The notes under the pieces are model-generated. The model saw nothing but the letters and a program-made list of their open reading frames with translations. It did no database searches and had not been told where the DNA came from. DNA of 64,000 nucleotides from Aphrocallistes beatrix (lineage: Eukaryota; Porifera; Hexactinellida; Sceptrulophora; Aphrocallistidae). Where the stretch lies: assembly GCA_963281255.1 (NCBI GenBank), contig OY725491.1, positions 992,001 through 1,056,000 of the forward strand, written 5' to 3'. Made by a program: the position numbers and the translations under genes. Shown here piece after piece: positions 12,401-22,720 of this stretch (the first letter of the stretch is position 1; every line of letters starts with the position of its first letter).

Positions 12401-15161
12401 TCATTTTGGGCGGGGAAACCCTAAAAGTGTGGGGTATATTCTATAAATAGAAAATATCCCAAGGCTAAGTAGGTTAATGGTTATATCAGTATCTTGGAGA
12501 TAATGGACAAACAAACCGCAGCGATGAATCCTAGAGACTAATGCAAGACATCCTAATTATTTTTTCGAGATACAAATCTCTATTTCAATTGTGAACAGAT
12601 ACAACATCCCTTACCATTACAGTCAATACTCAATTATCCGAACACTGCTCACTTCCAGCATTTGAGTTTATATTTTTAGAATTTGTGAATAATACCTATT
12701 AGCATTTAGAAAAGTCTAAATTCTCTGGGAATTTGTTATAATATTGACTTCACTTATCCGAACGCTGTTTTGGATATGGAAACAAAGTGTAATGATGATG
12801 TCTTATTTCGGTCTTTCAAAATATAATAAATTGATTGGCCATAATTTTCCATGTAACTATGATACGTATATCTATTACTGTTATTCTCTGTCTAGCACCT
12901 ACGGTACAGATCACGCATGCTCCTGATGACATTGCAGTTAGCAGTAGTCAGGTGGTGAAGTTCCACTGTAGAGCTACTGGGAAGCCCAGAGCTAAGTTTA
13001 CATGGCTGGATAATGAAGAGAGACCTATCATCTCCAAGTTCAGAAAACCCAGGCACTTTAAGGTATGGAAATAATGAATGCACTGAATAACTATGATAAT
13101 GATTCCATCAATTTTAATCAGAAAACACAATTCTAGGCTTTATATAATTTCATACTTGCCAACTGTCCCGTTTTTGGCGGGACGTCCCGCTTTTTTCACT
13201 CTTCTATTGAGCTAATTTTCTCGAGTGTCCCGCTTTTACATGAAATTTCCCCATTATGTCCCGATTTTTTGTATTCTATGTATAATACTTTTCTATTGCG
13301 TCCCGCCATGTCCCACGAAATTTAACGCCGCGTCCCGCTTTAATCATGGCTCAGGTTGGCATGTATGTAATTTACAATTCGATTGTTTCATCGGAGAATT
13401 TTCCTTTTGGTTTTATTTTATAACTTTCTAATCTGAAAGATTTTGGTCAGTAGTTTTAGAAACTCGTCCGTCTCCTCACAAACTATTGTACCGGATTCGA
13501 TTGATTCATTGTTTACTGTTCTAGGAGGTCGTAAACAAGGTTCATGGCTACTCAGATTTGTGGATATTCGGGACTCGTGAGTCTGATGAAGGTATGTACA
13601 CCTGTGTAGCTTTCAACCAGTTCAGTATGGTGACTGCCTCTGCCACACTCACAGTAGACCCAACCGCAGGTAAGTATGTACTGAGTAGGACAATCGAAAT
13701 CTGGTTTTTTGTCCAATTGAAAATCCCTGGCCATTTTGTATGGATTTACTACTAATAATAGAACAATGTTTACAGAAATCTAGCGACGATGGACAAAAAT
13801 CCGAATTCGACTGTTTTAGTTAAAAACTAAGCTGACAATCAATATATATTTTACCATGTTACACTTTGGAATATTTAAACCATGGATATTATCAATCTAT
13901 TTTTAATCCTTTTCCTAAAAGTGTTGCAATAAATTAGTACAATCTGGTGTGTTGATTGTTTCTCATCAAAAAGTTTGTATATACATACCATCTTTCCTCG
14001 AATAATAATAATAACAAGCCAAACGCAATTGTAAAATTACAATACTATTGCATGAGCACGCAACTAATTCTCTGCTAGTACGATTGGTGTGCATGAGATG
14101 GGAAAATATTAACACAATTAAAAATGTTCTGGATTTGCATTATCGTGTTCAACACGTTTAAACACGTTTAAACACGATGTTTAAACATGTTTAAACACGT
14201 TTAAACATGATGTTTAAACACGTTTAAACATGATGTTTAAACATGTTTAAACATGTTTAACACGTTCGCTGTATTAAATAGCTGTATTTAATAACCCCTA
14301 AATTACCTGGGGTCATTTCTATTTGTAGCAAATACCGCACACTTGTTTCCCCGAAGGTTTCCGTCCAAAATGACTTAATCAAAAATCAGTTAGCAAAAAT
14401 CTAGCGCCATTTTAATTATTTATATGAAATAGAATCGTGTGAATCGCATATAATTTATCATATTGATCTGAATATATGATATTTGAACTCTATGCCCCTG
14501 AAAACCCCGTGTCAACCGTTGCAAGCGAGTCTCTATCGGAGTCCAGCCTATTTTTGTAATTTGTTTACTTTATGTATCTATTGTGAACAAAAGTAAACAA
14601 AGAATTTATCACATATATTCGAAAATACGATTTTCAGAATTTACACCCCTAAAAACCTCATGTCAATAGTTGGAAACCAGCTTCTAGCATATTTTTCTAA
14701 ATTCGTCAAATGGTGTGAAAATATGTATATAAAGTTGTGAAAATATCCACATAACCTTTTTTATTGTTATACACTATCATCAAATTAAGATATCAAACAT
14801 AAGTTGAGGCTTTGGAGTATTATTAATAACAATGGCAATCTATTGTAGTGTCGTACAATGATTTCTATTGTGAGAGTGAAGTAATAGATATTGTATTGAA
14901 AAGGTGTGAATAATTGTTTTCCATTTTTTTTGCAGAGATGTGAAATTTTCGCTTAGATCTTAGAACTTAATCGTAGTCATATCACTTGACACCTACATGC
15001 CAATTTTCATATCTCTACGACTTCCCAATTCTTCAATCAATTCGGACAAACACACAAACAAACAAAAAAATCCTAGCGTTTTAATATATAAGATACTTGT
15101 AATAATATTGATAATAATAATAATAATAATAATCATAATCATAATAATCATAATCATAATC

Positions 15162-15215
<54 letters not shown>

Positions 15216-15320
15216 CTGTTATCTCTAGGTGAATCGGCGGTCTTGGAGGAAGATTCTTTAGTGTCAGGATCTGGAGACGTTTTGGGAGATTACTATCAAC
15301 ATGGACAAGGGGGGAATTAG
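6363..15320 (+). CDS. Secreted WIF-EGF3-Ig protein (WIF1/Shifted-like)
   Basis: Exons: 6363-6456, 6529-6671, 7917-7939, 8972-9060, 9731-9925, 11644-11766, 11901-11996, 12109-12204, 12896-13062, 13525-13669, 15229-15320. They total 1263 bases, 420 residues, with phases agreeing throughout. Residues 1-17 are a signal peptide ([17 protein letters not shown]). Residues about 18-181 form a WIF domain ([38 protein letters not shown]). Three six-cysteine EGF repeats follow (about 186-286), then an I-set Ig domain (FHCRATG, FTWLD, DEGMYTC) and an acidic tail with SGSGD. WIF1 and Drosophila Shifted have WIF plus five EGF repeats and bind Wnt or Hedgehog-type ligands; they lack an Ig domain. The likely role is an extracellular modulator of lipid-modified signals, by inference. 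The third exon, only 23 bases, is the least certain. Confidence 0.85.
6529..6671 (+). CDS. WIF-EGF-Ig exon 2: WIF domain
   Basis: TTTTTTCACAG acceptor. Encodes [14 protein letters not shown] to [13 protein letters not shown], matching the WIF core, in which a hydrophobic-x-W motif follows the AIP segment (here RAIPECV). Donor ATG|GTGAGT, phase 0. Confidence 0.8.
6672..7916 (+). other. WIF-EGF-Ig intron, no gene
   Basis: AT-rich intron. It shows a decayed copy of CATACATGCCAAC-type sequence near 7125-7160 and a CAGTC-terminus fragment near 7205-7250. The rest is featureless. Confidence 0.5.
7917..7939 (+). CDS. WIF-EGF-Ig exon 3: 23-base microexon (tentative)
   Basis: Acceptor ACCACAG and donor CAG|GTAGAG enclose NPEDVHT plus two bases. 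It is the only choice found here that joins exon 2 (phase 0) to exon 4 (phase 2) without a stop. The stronger acceptor at 7899 would break the frame. Confidence 0.45.
8972..9060 (+). CDS. WIF-EGF-Ig exon 4: WIF domain
   Basis: Encodes [20 protein letters not shown] and then RGFVPRDKK. It matches the WIF stretch of alternating strand residues ending in a V-P motif before the first cysteine. Donor AAAG|GTGAGT, phase 1. Confidence 0.75.
9142..9426. mobile_element. Nested hAT MITEs
   Basis: The outer element runs from CAGCGTGTTTCAAC to GGATGGGAACCACTG. Inside it an inner hAT MITE, 9156-9299 (TAGTGTTTCCTGCC to GAGGGAAACACTG), is flanked by an exact 8-bp duplication GTTTCAAC (9148-9155 and 9300-9307). 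The outer element is the same family as 608-773, reversed. Confidence 0.85.
9731..9925 (+). CDS. WIF-EGF-Ig exon 5: end of WIF domain
   Basis: Acceptor TTACACAG. Encodes [20 protein letters not shown], then an [14 protein letters not shown] strand and [10 protein letters not shown]. The cysteine pattern agrees with WIF domains of WIF1 and RYK. Donor CTAG|GTGAG, phase 1. Confidence 0.85.
9926..11643 (+). other. WIF-EGF-Ig intron, no recognisable content
   Basis: 1.7 kb of AT-rich sequence. I see no conserved ORF, repeat family or element ends. Confidence 0.5.
11644..11766 (+). CDS. WIF-EGF-Ig exon 6: EGF repeat 1
   Basis: Encodes [18 protein letters not shown] to [14 protein letters not shown] with six cysteines. 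Both exon ends are phase 1, the usual arrangement of shuffled EGF modules. Confidence 0.9.
11901..11996 (+). CDS. WIF-EGF-Ig exon 7: EGF repeat 2
   Basis: Encodes [20 protein letters not shown] and [12 protein letters not shown] with six cysteines. The 96-base exon has phase 1 at both ends. Confidence 0.9.
12109..12204 (+). CDS. WIF-EGF-Ig exon 8: EGF repeat 3
   Basis: Encodes [20 protein letters not shown] and [12 protein letters not shown]. Same length and phase as the previous exon, consistent with duplication of one module. Confidence 0.9.
12360..12472 (-). repeat. TATAAATAG dispersed repeat
   Basis: Contains GCTAACTCATTTCCGG, TTTTGGGCGGGGAAACC, GTGTGGGGTA and CTATAAATAG in order. Near-copies in one or the other orientation: 1-62, 14288-14405, 16505-16565, 18240-18358, 20430-20545, 23325-23450, 50690-50805 and partly 55448-55500. 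Class unknown. Confidence 0.7.
12896..13062 (+). CDS. WIF-EGF-Ig exon 9: Ig domain, first half
   Basis: Encodes [15 protein letters not shown], then [12 protein letters not shown] and [12 protein letters not shown]. It holds the first Ig cysteine and the core tryptophan. Donor AAG|GTATGG, phase 0. Confidence 0.88.
13151..13368. mobile_element. CATACATGCCAAC-type MITE, near complete
   Basis: The left end is CATACTTGCCAACTGTCCCG and the right end CTCAGGTTGGCATGTATG, with several TCCCGCTTTT motifs between. At 218 bp it is the cleanest full-length member of its family here. It lies in the intron splitting the Ig domain. Confidence 0.75.
13525..13669 (+). CDS. WIF-EGF-Ig exon 10: Ig domain, second half
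   Basis: Encodes [20 protein letters not shown] and [13 protein letters not shown]. The DxGxYxC motif supplies the second Ig cysteine. Donor GCAG|GTAAGT, phase 1. Confidence 0.88.
14150..14275. repeat. GTTTAAACA minisatellite
   Basis: Tandem, partly palindromic units of CACGTTTAAACA and ATGTTTAAACATG, about 10-15 bp each, in the last WIF-EGF-Ig intron. Confidence 0.75.
14430..14790. repeat. Dispersed repeat, related to 45830-46320
   Basis: It holds two degenerate units containing AGTAAACAAA, CCCCTGAAAACCCC-like and TTCGAA-like blocks and ends with GGTGTGAAAATATG. The same units occur in reverse orientation three times in a row at 45902-46320. Confidence 0.6.
15105..15213. repeat. ATA trinucleotide microsatellite
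   Basis: About 110 bp of (ATA)n with a few ATC interruptions. It ends only 15 bases before the acceptor of the last WIF-EGF-Ig exon, so length changes here lie in the acceptor neighbourhood. Confidence 0.9.
15229..15320 (+). CDS. WIF-EGF-Ig final exon: acidic SGSGD tail
   Basis: Acceptor ATCTCTAG. Encodes [20 protein letters not shown] and then [10 protein letters not shown], stop at 15318-15320. Ser-Gly pairs beside acidic residues resemble glycosaminoglycan attachment sites. Its joining to the Ig exon rests on phase agreement (1 to 1). Confidence 0.7.
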
Positions 15321-16868
15321 AAATATTCTGAATTTTCATTAATTGCATGCTAGGAATGTATAGATCACTTCAATTGTACATAACTTAGAATTTCCTGTTT
15401 TGATTTGTTATTTTCAATACAAAATTAGAAATGTATTCTCACTACAGTAGGACAGGGTTGTTGAGATTCGAGATTCGGGATATTCTAAAGCTAGATTTTC
15501 AGTTCTTATGTCTGCCATGGGGTCGCTACAATTTTTAGAGAAAAATTACCAACTGAAGAAAACACTTCAAATTTTATGAATTCTATGTATAATTGTCAAG
15601 ATTGTGTCCGCCTAAATCCCTAAATCCACATTCCAATGCTTCTCTTTAATCGCATAATTCTTTAAATTATATTACTACATTTCACTGCTTATTCTAACAC
15701 AACTATATTCAGTAGATATTCTCTAGAAATTAGGTGTAATCCTACACCGATGAAATAGCAGTGGACAGTTGTTTGATCTATTCTATGGAACTGAAGAATC
15801 TTTAATTCTGTTGTGGCCCTTTTCACCATTATCCTACACCACTAATTCAATCAGCATAGACTACGAGGGACCAGTAAAAGGAAAAGAAATCCACACCGAA
15901 ATGGTACTTGAATTTGAGAGAATAAAATGGATCTTAAAGTACTACGTACATGATGTAACGAAACATATTATTAACCATAGTTTGAAAGAGATTGCAGTAT
16001 ATTGTATGGATGGGACGTTGAATGTCTCCTAAATCTCAGCTGAAGGAAACTTTCCGAATGGATTCAAGTTGTAGCGTAGTGTTCTAGGGAATAGAAAACG
16101 ATATTATAGATTGAGAATATCAGCGATGCTCAAACGAATTCAGACTTGAGAATATCTTGCCATCAATTGTAACATTCCATTGAGAAGGAAGGTTTCCCTG
16201 GAAAATTCCTCTCATATATTCCTACCAAGCAGGATATCAAGATTCTGAGAACCGATGAGTGGGTTTGGGAGATCTTCAGAATATTTTAGCAGACTATCAA
16301 ACTGGATTTTCCCATAACATTTTTGTCGTAGAAATATATTTTTATTCTGATTTTAGTATTTCAACCATTAATAATTTTACATTTAACTATGCACCTAATT
16401 ATGCTGTATTGAAAGAATCATAATTTAAGAATGATCAGATTATGGGTACGAACAGACAGACACAGTCTAACATACAATCATAAGCATCTTATACCTCGAC
16501 GACTACTTGGGGTCAATTCTATTTATACCCAAAATGACTTAACCGGAAATGAGTTAGCAAAACCCATGGTCGTTGAAGGGGTATCTAGTAGCTATGGTAA
16601 AAACAGTTAGAATGTGTAAATCAGAAATTGATTACTGTACTTACTAAAGGTTAATAAACCAAGATTTCTTCTCAATGGTAAAATCTTTCGATTGAATATG
16701 CAATGGTTAATCAAACTGAAGCAAACTAAAACAGTTGACAATTAATTAAAGCTTTTACAAAATGCAGGCAATGACATTGTGTTTTAAATGACTAAATTTC
16801 AACTAAGAATTATGCAAAGTAATTATACTATAAATACGATTGTAACAATTTAATTGAAAACCAACAGA
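15321..16868. other. Intergenic
   Basis: No gene supported. A partial TATAAATAG dispersed repeat lies near 16505-16565. An 87-codon open frame at 15769-16032 has no ATG or recognisable domain. Confidence 0.5.
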
Positions 16869-17840
16869 ATGGACCCTCAACAAATCAAACTTTCTTCCAT
16901 TGTCAAAACTGTACAAATTTTACAAGAAAAAATCATTGAAATTTCGAACGATTCGAATATTAAGATTAATTTAACTACAAATATTAACGATTTCGAGCAA
17001 AGTAAGGATCCAATTAATGACGTCATATCGATTGCAGTTAATCCGAACTGTTTGAAACTGAATTACAGTGCAAGTCTCTACTCGAAAGTCAATGTCTTTA
17101 CTGCGAACGAAGGCATTGGAGCTGCGTTCCTAGTGAATAACCCTCTTGGACACGACGTCCAGATATCCATTTCAGGCCTGGAGAAAGTATTCTACTGTCA
17201 CAAGAAATTCCTCACAAAACAGAGCAAGTATTTCGAAGCGATGCTTAACAAAGATTACGCAGAATCTCTTCAGGAAAGTGTCACAATAGCTCTCTTGTAT
17301 CCGGACACATTCGAGACAGCTCTATACTTCTTCTACACTGGACTGTTGAAGACTGAGAACATAACGGCTGATAACTACTTCCACTTCTGCTGGTTAGCGG
17401 ACTACCTCATCTGTGACGACTTAAAGATGGCTCTGATTCCAGAATTCATCTGGGGCTACCACAGTTCCAACAGTTTTAGAGTGTGCATGTTTCCTGTTGA
17501 CATGCTGGAAGGTTGGATGAAGAGTGTTATGAGTCGCCAAACACACACAACAGATGAACAAACACGGACAAGGGAGCGTAAACAAGGAGAAATGTCTCTG
17601 AAATGGAAACGAAAATGGCTACAGCTCTGCTTAATATGGGCAGACAACAGTAAATCCCTCCTAGCGGTAAAGCAAGCAGTACAGATAATAAAGAAGTACA
17701 GTCTGGTAGATGAGAAGGTTATCCCGCATCTCTCTGTTTTCATCGGACGCTGCAATCCGGAAATGCAAAGTATGTTGGACCCACTCGGCGTGTTTGAACA
17801 CACGAATGGAATGCAGTGGAAATGCAACATGTGGAAGTAG
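16869..17840 (+). CDS. BTB/POZ-domain protein, single exon
   Basis: 323 residues from the ATG at 16869; the open frame extends five codons further upstream, but only from a TTG. Residues about 90-192 form a BTB/POZ fold: HDVQISISGLEKVFYCHKKF, then SKYFEAMLNKDYAES and ETALYFFYTGLL. That region normally makes dimers and recruits cullin-3 or transcription partners. The first 88 residues are polar with no match I know. The C-terminal 130 residues (WKRKWLQLCLIW, VKQAVQIIKKYSLVD) look helical, like a degenerate BACK-type region; no kelch, MATH or zinc-finger repeats are seen. Lack of introns, beside intron-rich neighbours, may mean a retrocopy. BTB assignment is good; partner and pathway are unknown. 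Confidence 0.8.
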   Translation: MDPQQIKLSSIVKTVQILQEKIIEISNDSNIKINLTTNINDFEQSKDPINDVISIAVNPNCLKLNYSASLYSKVNVFTANEGIGAAFLVNNPLGHDVQISISGLEKVFYCHKKFLTKQSKYFEAMLNKDYAESLQESVTIALLYPDTFETALYFFYTGLLKTENITADNYFHFCWLADYLICDDLKMALIPEFIWGYHSSNSFRVCMFPVDMLEGWMKSVMSRQTHTTDEQTRTRERKQGEMSLKWKRKWLQLCLIWADNSKSLLAVKQAVQIIKKYSLVDEKVIPHLSVFIGRCNPEMQSMLDPLGVFEHTNGMQWKCNMWK

Positions 17841-18879
17841 AGTGAGGTGGCAGTGAGTTGAGTTATACGTGTGTACTCCGTCTGGATTTATTTGGTTATT
17901 CTATTGGGATGGTGGAAATGTTTAGCTTACACTTAGTCGAATTTGAATTCTAATTCTAATTTATTGAATTGTATTAAAATTATTATTGAACATTTGTTCC
18001 TTTTTGTGAAGAAGATTTAGGGTAGTATGGGCGGCTGAAGGGTGGCTCAGGATGACACAGAGTTCTAGCAAGCATGGCAACGCAGCAAGCGAAGCGCTAT
18101 GTTTATTCATATGCATTGAGTTATGTCCAATCCCTATTAATTGACCATATATATTCAACTGGCAAGGTGTGAAATTGGCAAAGTGTGAAAATATCAATAA
18201 TGGTTACATCCAAAGTTTCATCCAGGCGTATGAGACGCTTAAATTTAGCCTTGGGGTATTTTCTATTTATAGGATATACCCCACACTTTTAAGGTTTCCC
18301 CGCCCAAACTGACTAACCGGAAATAAATTAGCAAAATTCCTAGTCCGAATCAGGTTTAAACCAATATTAATCTAGACGTACGAAAAGTTGCCTAAAAACT
18401 CCTATATCGTAATATTAAATGCATATGCTAGGCACATGAAAATAATGAGATGGATAGCCTATCATAGTATTTAGGCCTAGAAAAGCTGGACGAATCCCTG
18501 GTCACATCGGTACAAATCTACACCCTAGGTGGGATTCTGTTCAAAAATCAACCCAGAAGCTTTTTCAAGGATGTTTGGTTATGCGGACGTATTGACCGTC
18601 CATAGCAATAGTACGGTTCCTAAAAGAGGAGCTGCACTAATTATGGGAGTGAAATCACCACAGTGAAACCACATTCCCCCAAATTTCCACAGCTGTAATG
18701 ACTGCCCCAAAAAGATTCGACTGTCAAAAGAGGTCGGCTATCAAATACAAATAATATCTTTTATTGTAATACTTCATTATAAAGTTATCATTAAACAAAA
18801 TATGGGTTTATTCTAATGGTTCTAAGGGACCTTCTATGATAAAAATAATTTTATGTAATCCTTAAATGTAATCCCAATG
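17841..18879. other. Intergenic, start of duplicated cluster flank
   Basis: Holds a TATAAATAG dispersed repeat (18240-18358) and a block near 18180-18240 (AAAGTGTGAAAATAT, TTTCATCCAGGCGTATG) that recurs near 25710, 30295, 33295 and 42335. From about 18700 on, the sequence is the shared 3' flank of the seven-helix genes, with AATAAA signals on the minus strand. Confidence 0.6.
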
Positions 18880-20004
18880 TCAGATGTAGTTCTTTAAGAG
18901 AGGTTTCAGTTTCTCATAATTGTACCGATATTGGTCTTCTTTCTCTCTACACCTCTTCACACATTTGAGAATGATTGGAACGAATGTTAAGCCACATAGA
19001 GGTAAGCAGAGGAAGGTAACATACGAAGTGACAAATATAGCTTCCACTGGATTTATTAAATATTCCATTTGGCTGGGAAAATTGGTTGGGATGGACAATG
19101 ATATATATACACCGTTGTGGAATTGTAGAGAGCAGCTGTCATGAAACACAGCTCGAACTATTCCAGCAACCCACCAGCTTATTTCCATGAGAAATTTGAG
19201 AAAAAATGAAGTCAGCGATACAATACGGAATACGCGATAGAACTTAAATGCTGACAATTGCTGAATGTAGAATACTCTGTTGTCGGAGTAGAGTTTGATC
19301 TCTCTAAGATTGGACCTGAGTACGCGAGAAAGAAAGGACGTATCTCTCAACAACAGAATCCAGTTGGTTATGCAGAAGATAGGAACAGACAAGAAGAAGT
19401 AAATCCAAGTGTATGATGTGGAACAGAATAATATGAAAATGCACTGGAGAAGGCACCATATTATATACTTGATGAGTGTTCGTTTGAAAGAATGGTTGAG
19501 ATATCTAGCAGCGAGATAACGAGATAAAATTCCGAGGAGATTTACAAGTAAAATTGAAAGCCAAAAGGCTGCATTTGCAATAAAAATATTAATTTGATTC
19601 CCAAAAAATTTAAGAGGCCAAACATATGGATAGCAAGTTAATTCACCAAACAATAACTTGGTATGGTTTGGTAATTTTGATGAGTTTTTATGAATAACGC
19701 CGCATATTATGTAACCAAGAATGGTGGCTAATTCAACAGAACTGCAGAGAATCATTAGAGAATATTTCGTGATGTGTGTTTTCAGGTTGTACAGTTTCCG
19801 TTGTTTAGAGAGATATTGAACATCTGAGTAGAGGGGATGTAGAACAGGAGTTCGTTTGCAAGTCCGATATTCTTTACACAGTCTCCAACACTGAAGAGAG
19901 AAGTGAACAATCCACCCAATAATGAGAATTATGAAAATTAAAAATAATGGTATTACAAGGCAGGCAGCCACTGCATCCATTATTTTTATTTCGATGTTAC
20001 CCAT
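18880..20004 (-). CDS. Seven-helix membrane protein family, copy 1
   Basis: Intronless, 374 residues, family not recognised. Hydrophobic segments lie at about 10-36, 80-104, 137-160, 177-196, 198-219, 258-285 and 315-348. Positive charge in the loops after helices 1, 3 and 5 and in the tail (KRCREKEDQYRYNYEKLKPL) puts those inside, giving N-out/C-in, a GPCR-like topology. The first outer loop has PNHTKLLFGELTCYPY, with a sequon and a Cys; the last outer loop has SCSL and a second Cys. This copy has an extra NSS sequon before PNHT and YIS in place of the usual NIS. Start ATG is preceded by a TATA box. Function is unknown; a receptor or channel-like role is only a guess. Confidence 0.8.
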   Translation of the reverse strand: MGNIEIKIMDAVAACLVIPLFLIFIILIIGWIVHFSLQCWRLCKEYRTCKRTPVLHPLYSDVQYLSKQRKLYNLKTHITKYSLMILCSSVELATILGYIICGVIHKNSSKLPNHTKLLFGELTCYPYVWPLKFFGNQINIFIANAAFWLSILLVNLLGILSRYLAARYLNHSFKRTLIKYIIWCLLQCIFILFCSTSYTWIYFFLSVPIFCITNWILLLRDTSFLSRVLRSNLREIKLYSDNRVFYIQQLSAFKFYRVFRIVSLTSFFLKFLMEISWWVAGIVRAVFHDSCSLQFHNGVYISLSIPTNFPSQMEYLINPVEAIFVTSYVTFLCLPLCGLTFVPIILKCVKRCREKEDQYRYNYEKLKPLLKNYI

Positions 20005-21595
20005 TTTAACTTAAATGTACTGTTACTCTACTATTTATGCTACTTGCTATTCAATTGCTAAGTTTAAAATATTTCCCTTTAATATATGCTGATCATTTCA
20101 TTGATAGTAATCTAAGATACGAATACGTAATATAAATAGATGGTACCAGTATCTTTTCCTCTAATAAACCTGATGCTGTACGTCAGCCATTCAATTATGA
20201 TAAACTCCTTACAAGTAATGAAAATTAAAAGGAGAAATTGCTATGAGATTAGTCCAGTAAATCCCAGGGAGTTTAAGTTTAATAATTAAGCTTTGTTTGC
20301 TTGCATTCAGAGGCTGACCAATACTCGACTTAACTTATTTAGACATATTCCACTTATAGAATAAAGTATATTATTGAATGACATTTTAGATATCGTTATA
20401 TACATTTCTAATATTTGATTTTTTGACTTAAAACCGCCAATGACATGAGGTCCATTCTATTTATAGCTTGGACCCCACATTTCTAAGGTTTCCCCGCCCA
20501 AAATGACTTAATCGGAAATGAGTTAGCAAAATCCATAGTACATTGATGGGTTCTAACCGTAGAATGTCTACTGAGGACACGGTGTCCCCGATATTGCAGA
20601 TGTCTCCCAGCCATTTTCTATGCAATTGAAGCCATAAAAGTTCGAAGCTATATGCATGCTGGGCATTCTAAACATTAAAATTTTTGTTCCCGTTGCAACG
20701 CAGATAATCCAATCAAAATTTTCAGATTTTTGCGATTAAAGCATTCCTAATGTTGCCAGATCAAAAAATCGCGTTATAAATGATATCACGGTATTAAAAT
20801 GAGATATAACAGCAGCGTTTTTCGCTCTAAAAAGAGGCCATTACTCAATGACATGATGACATATCAACTTTTTGACAGCTGAATTGCATACTCTGATATG
20901 ATGTGTGTGTATATGGTGATAGTACATTTCGAAGAAGGTCTATTGTATACGGTTTTGACTTATCGGTCTGTTGTATGACGGTTTCTCTATTACATGGACC
21001 AGGGATATATTCTAGCCATGACGGTTTACTTGGGGACGCAGCATTAGTTCGAATTTCAAAGAAGTCGTTAGTTCGAATCGATTTTGATAATGCAATCATT
21101 TGTCCGAATCGAATTCGGAATTAACGTAAATTGAAGGATAATATTAGTTCGAATGGATTTTCAATGTTGTACTGTCATTGAGTGGCATTTGGAAGAGCTA
21201 TTTATAAGAATTGAGGAAAAAGCAGCATTTTCTTTGCTGAGAATATGAGAAATTGGAGAAACTTATAACAATTGTATTGGATGAAATTCGTACCTCAAAA
21301 GTACGTTGTTAACTTCGGTATTAGCAGCAAATAATACAAAGGTCTTATATTCGAACTAATGACAGTACATTGAAAACCGAACTAATGCATGCGCATCGTT
21401 TACCTGCCACCTCTGTTGTGGCTTCAAACTTAATACTTCATATTACACAACAACTACATTTTATTAGTATTCACATGCATTTCAGGAGAGAAAGGTACAT
21501 ACAGTATAATATGCCGGAACAAAAAGGTTTCTATACTCATAATGTCCAGGCTGTTAGAAATATAATATATGTAATCCTTAGTTTTAATCTTAATG
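20005..21595. other. Intergenic between copies 1 and 2
   Basis: Begins with the conserved promoter of copy 1 and an upstream block (to about 20400) shared by most copies. Then come a TATAAATAG repeat (20430-20545), a relative of the TTAA element (about 20558-20665), and a repeat rich in TTAGTTCGAAT-type motifs (20990-21400). The 22721-24204 interval is a diverged duplicate of this one. Confidence 0.65.
20031..20039 (-). promoter_or_regulatory. TATA-like box of copy 1
   Basis: CATAAATAG on the minus strand, about 27-35 bases before the ATG. It matches the TATA position of the other copies, with CATAAATA in place of TATAAATA. Confidence 0.5.
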
Positions 21596-22720
21596 TCAGA
21601 TGTAATTCTTTAAGAGAGGTTTCAGTTTCTCATAATTGTACCGATATTGGTCTTCTTTCTCTCTACACCTCTTCACGCATTTGAGAATGATTGGAACGAA
21701 TGTTATGCCACATAGAGGTAAGCAGAGGATGGTAAGATATGAAATGAAAAGTATATCTTCCACTGGATGCATTAAATCCCCCGCTAGATGGTGAAAATTG
21801 TTTGGGATGGACAATGATATATTTACTCCGTTCTGGAATTGTAGAGAACAGCTGTCATGAAACACAGCTCGAACTATTACAGCAAAACACCAACCTATTT
21901 CTATAAGAAATTTGAGAAAAAGTGATGCTAGCGATACAATACGGAATACGCGATAGAATTTAAATGCTGACAATTGCTGAATGTAGAATACTCTGTTGTC
22001 GGAGTAGAGTTGGATATCTCTAAGGTTGGACCTGAGTACGCGAGAAAGAAAGGACGTATCTCTCAACAACAGAATCAAGTTGGTTATGCAGAAGATAGGA
22101 ACAGACAAGAACAAGAAAATCCAAGTGTATGATGTGGAACAGAATAATATGAAAATGCATTGGAGAAGGCACCATATTATATACTTGATGAGTGTTCGTT
22201 TGAAAGAATGGTTGAGATATCTAGCAGCGAGATAACGAGATAAAATTCCGAGGAGATTTACAAGTAAATTTGAAAGCCAAAAGCCTACATTGAGAATCAA
22301 AATATTAATTTGTTTCCCCAAAAATTTAAGAGGCCAAACATATGGATAGCAAGTTAATTCACCAAACAAGAAATTGGTATGGTTTGGTAATTCAGATGGG
22401 TGTATCCGAATAATGGTTGATATTAGGTAACCAAGAATGGTTGTTAATTCAACAGAACTGCAGAGAATCATTAGGGAATATTTCGTGATGTGTGTTTTCA
22501 GGTTGTACAGTTTCCGTTGTTTAGAGAGATATTGAACATCTGAGTAGAGGGGATGTAGAACAGGAGTTCGTTTGCAAGTCCGATATTCTTTACACAGTCT
22601 CCAACACTGAAGAGAGAAGTGAACAATCCACCCAATAATGAGAATTATAAAAATTGAAAATAATGGTATTACAAGGCAGCCAGCCACTACATCCATTATT
22701 TTTAGTCCGATGTTACCCAT
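21596..22720 (-). CDS. Seven-helix membrane protein family, copy 2
   Basis: 374 residues, intronless. The start MGNIGLKIMDVVAGCLVIPL is closest to copy 1, but the last outer loop (NGVNISLSIPNNFHHLAGDL, then MHPVEDILF) is closest to copies 6 and 11, so the gene looks mosaic. Segments 30-90, 155-260 and the last 40 residues are nearly invariant with the other copies. The first outer loop reads RIHPSELPNHTNFLFGE. The SRYLAARYLNHSFKRT loop follows helix 3. No disabling change is seen. Confidence 0.8.
   Translation of the reverse strand: MGNIGLKIMDVVAGCLVIPLFSIFIILIIGWIVHFSLQCWRLCKEYRTCKRTPVLHPLYSDVQYLSKQRKLYNLKTHITKYSLMILCSSVELTTILGYLISTIIRIHPSELPNHTNFLFGELTCYPYVWPLKFLGKQINILILNVGFWLSNLLVNLLGILSRYLAARYLNHSFKRTLIKYIIWCLLQCIFILFCSTSYTWIFLFLSVPIFCITNLILLLRDTSFLSRVLRSNLRDIQLYSDNRVFYIQQLSAFKFYRVFRIVSLASLFLKFLIEIGWCFAVIVRAVFHDSCSLQFQNGVNISLSIPNNFHHLAGDLMHPVEDILFISYLTILCLPLCGITFVPIILKCVKRCREKEDQYRYNYEKLKPLLKNYI

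Noticed and set aside
14997..15320. Frame with a long poly-isoleucine run
   Set aside because: Translation of the ATA microsatellite read into the true last exon, which starts at 15229.
15769..16032. 87-codon frame after the WIF-EGF-Ig gene
   Set aside because: Starts at TTG, no domain, no splice or promoter context; such lengths occur by chance.
17456..17830. 124-codon frame antisense to the BTB gene
   Set aside because: Shadow of the sense coding frame; no recognisable product.
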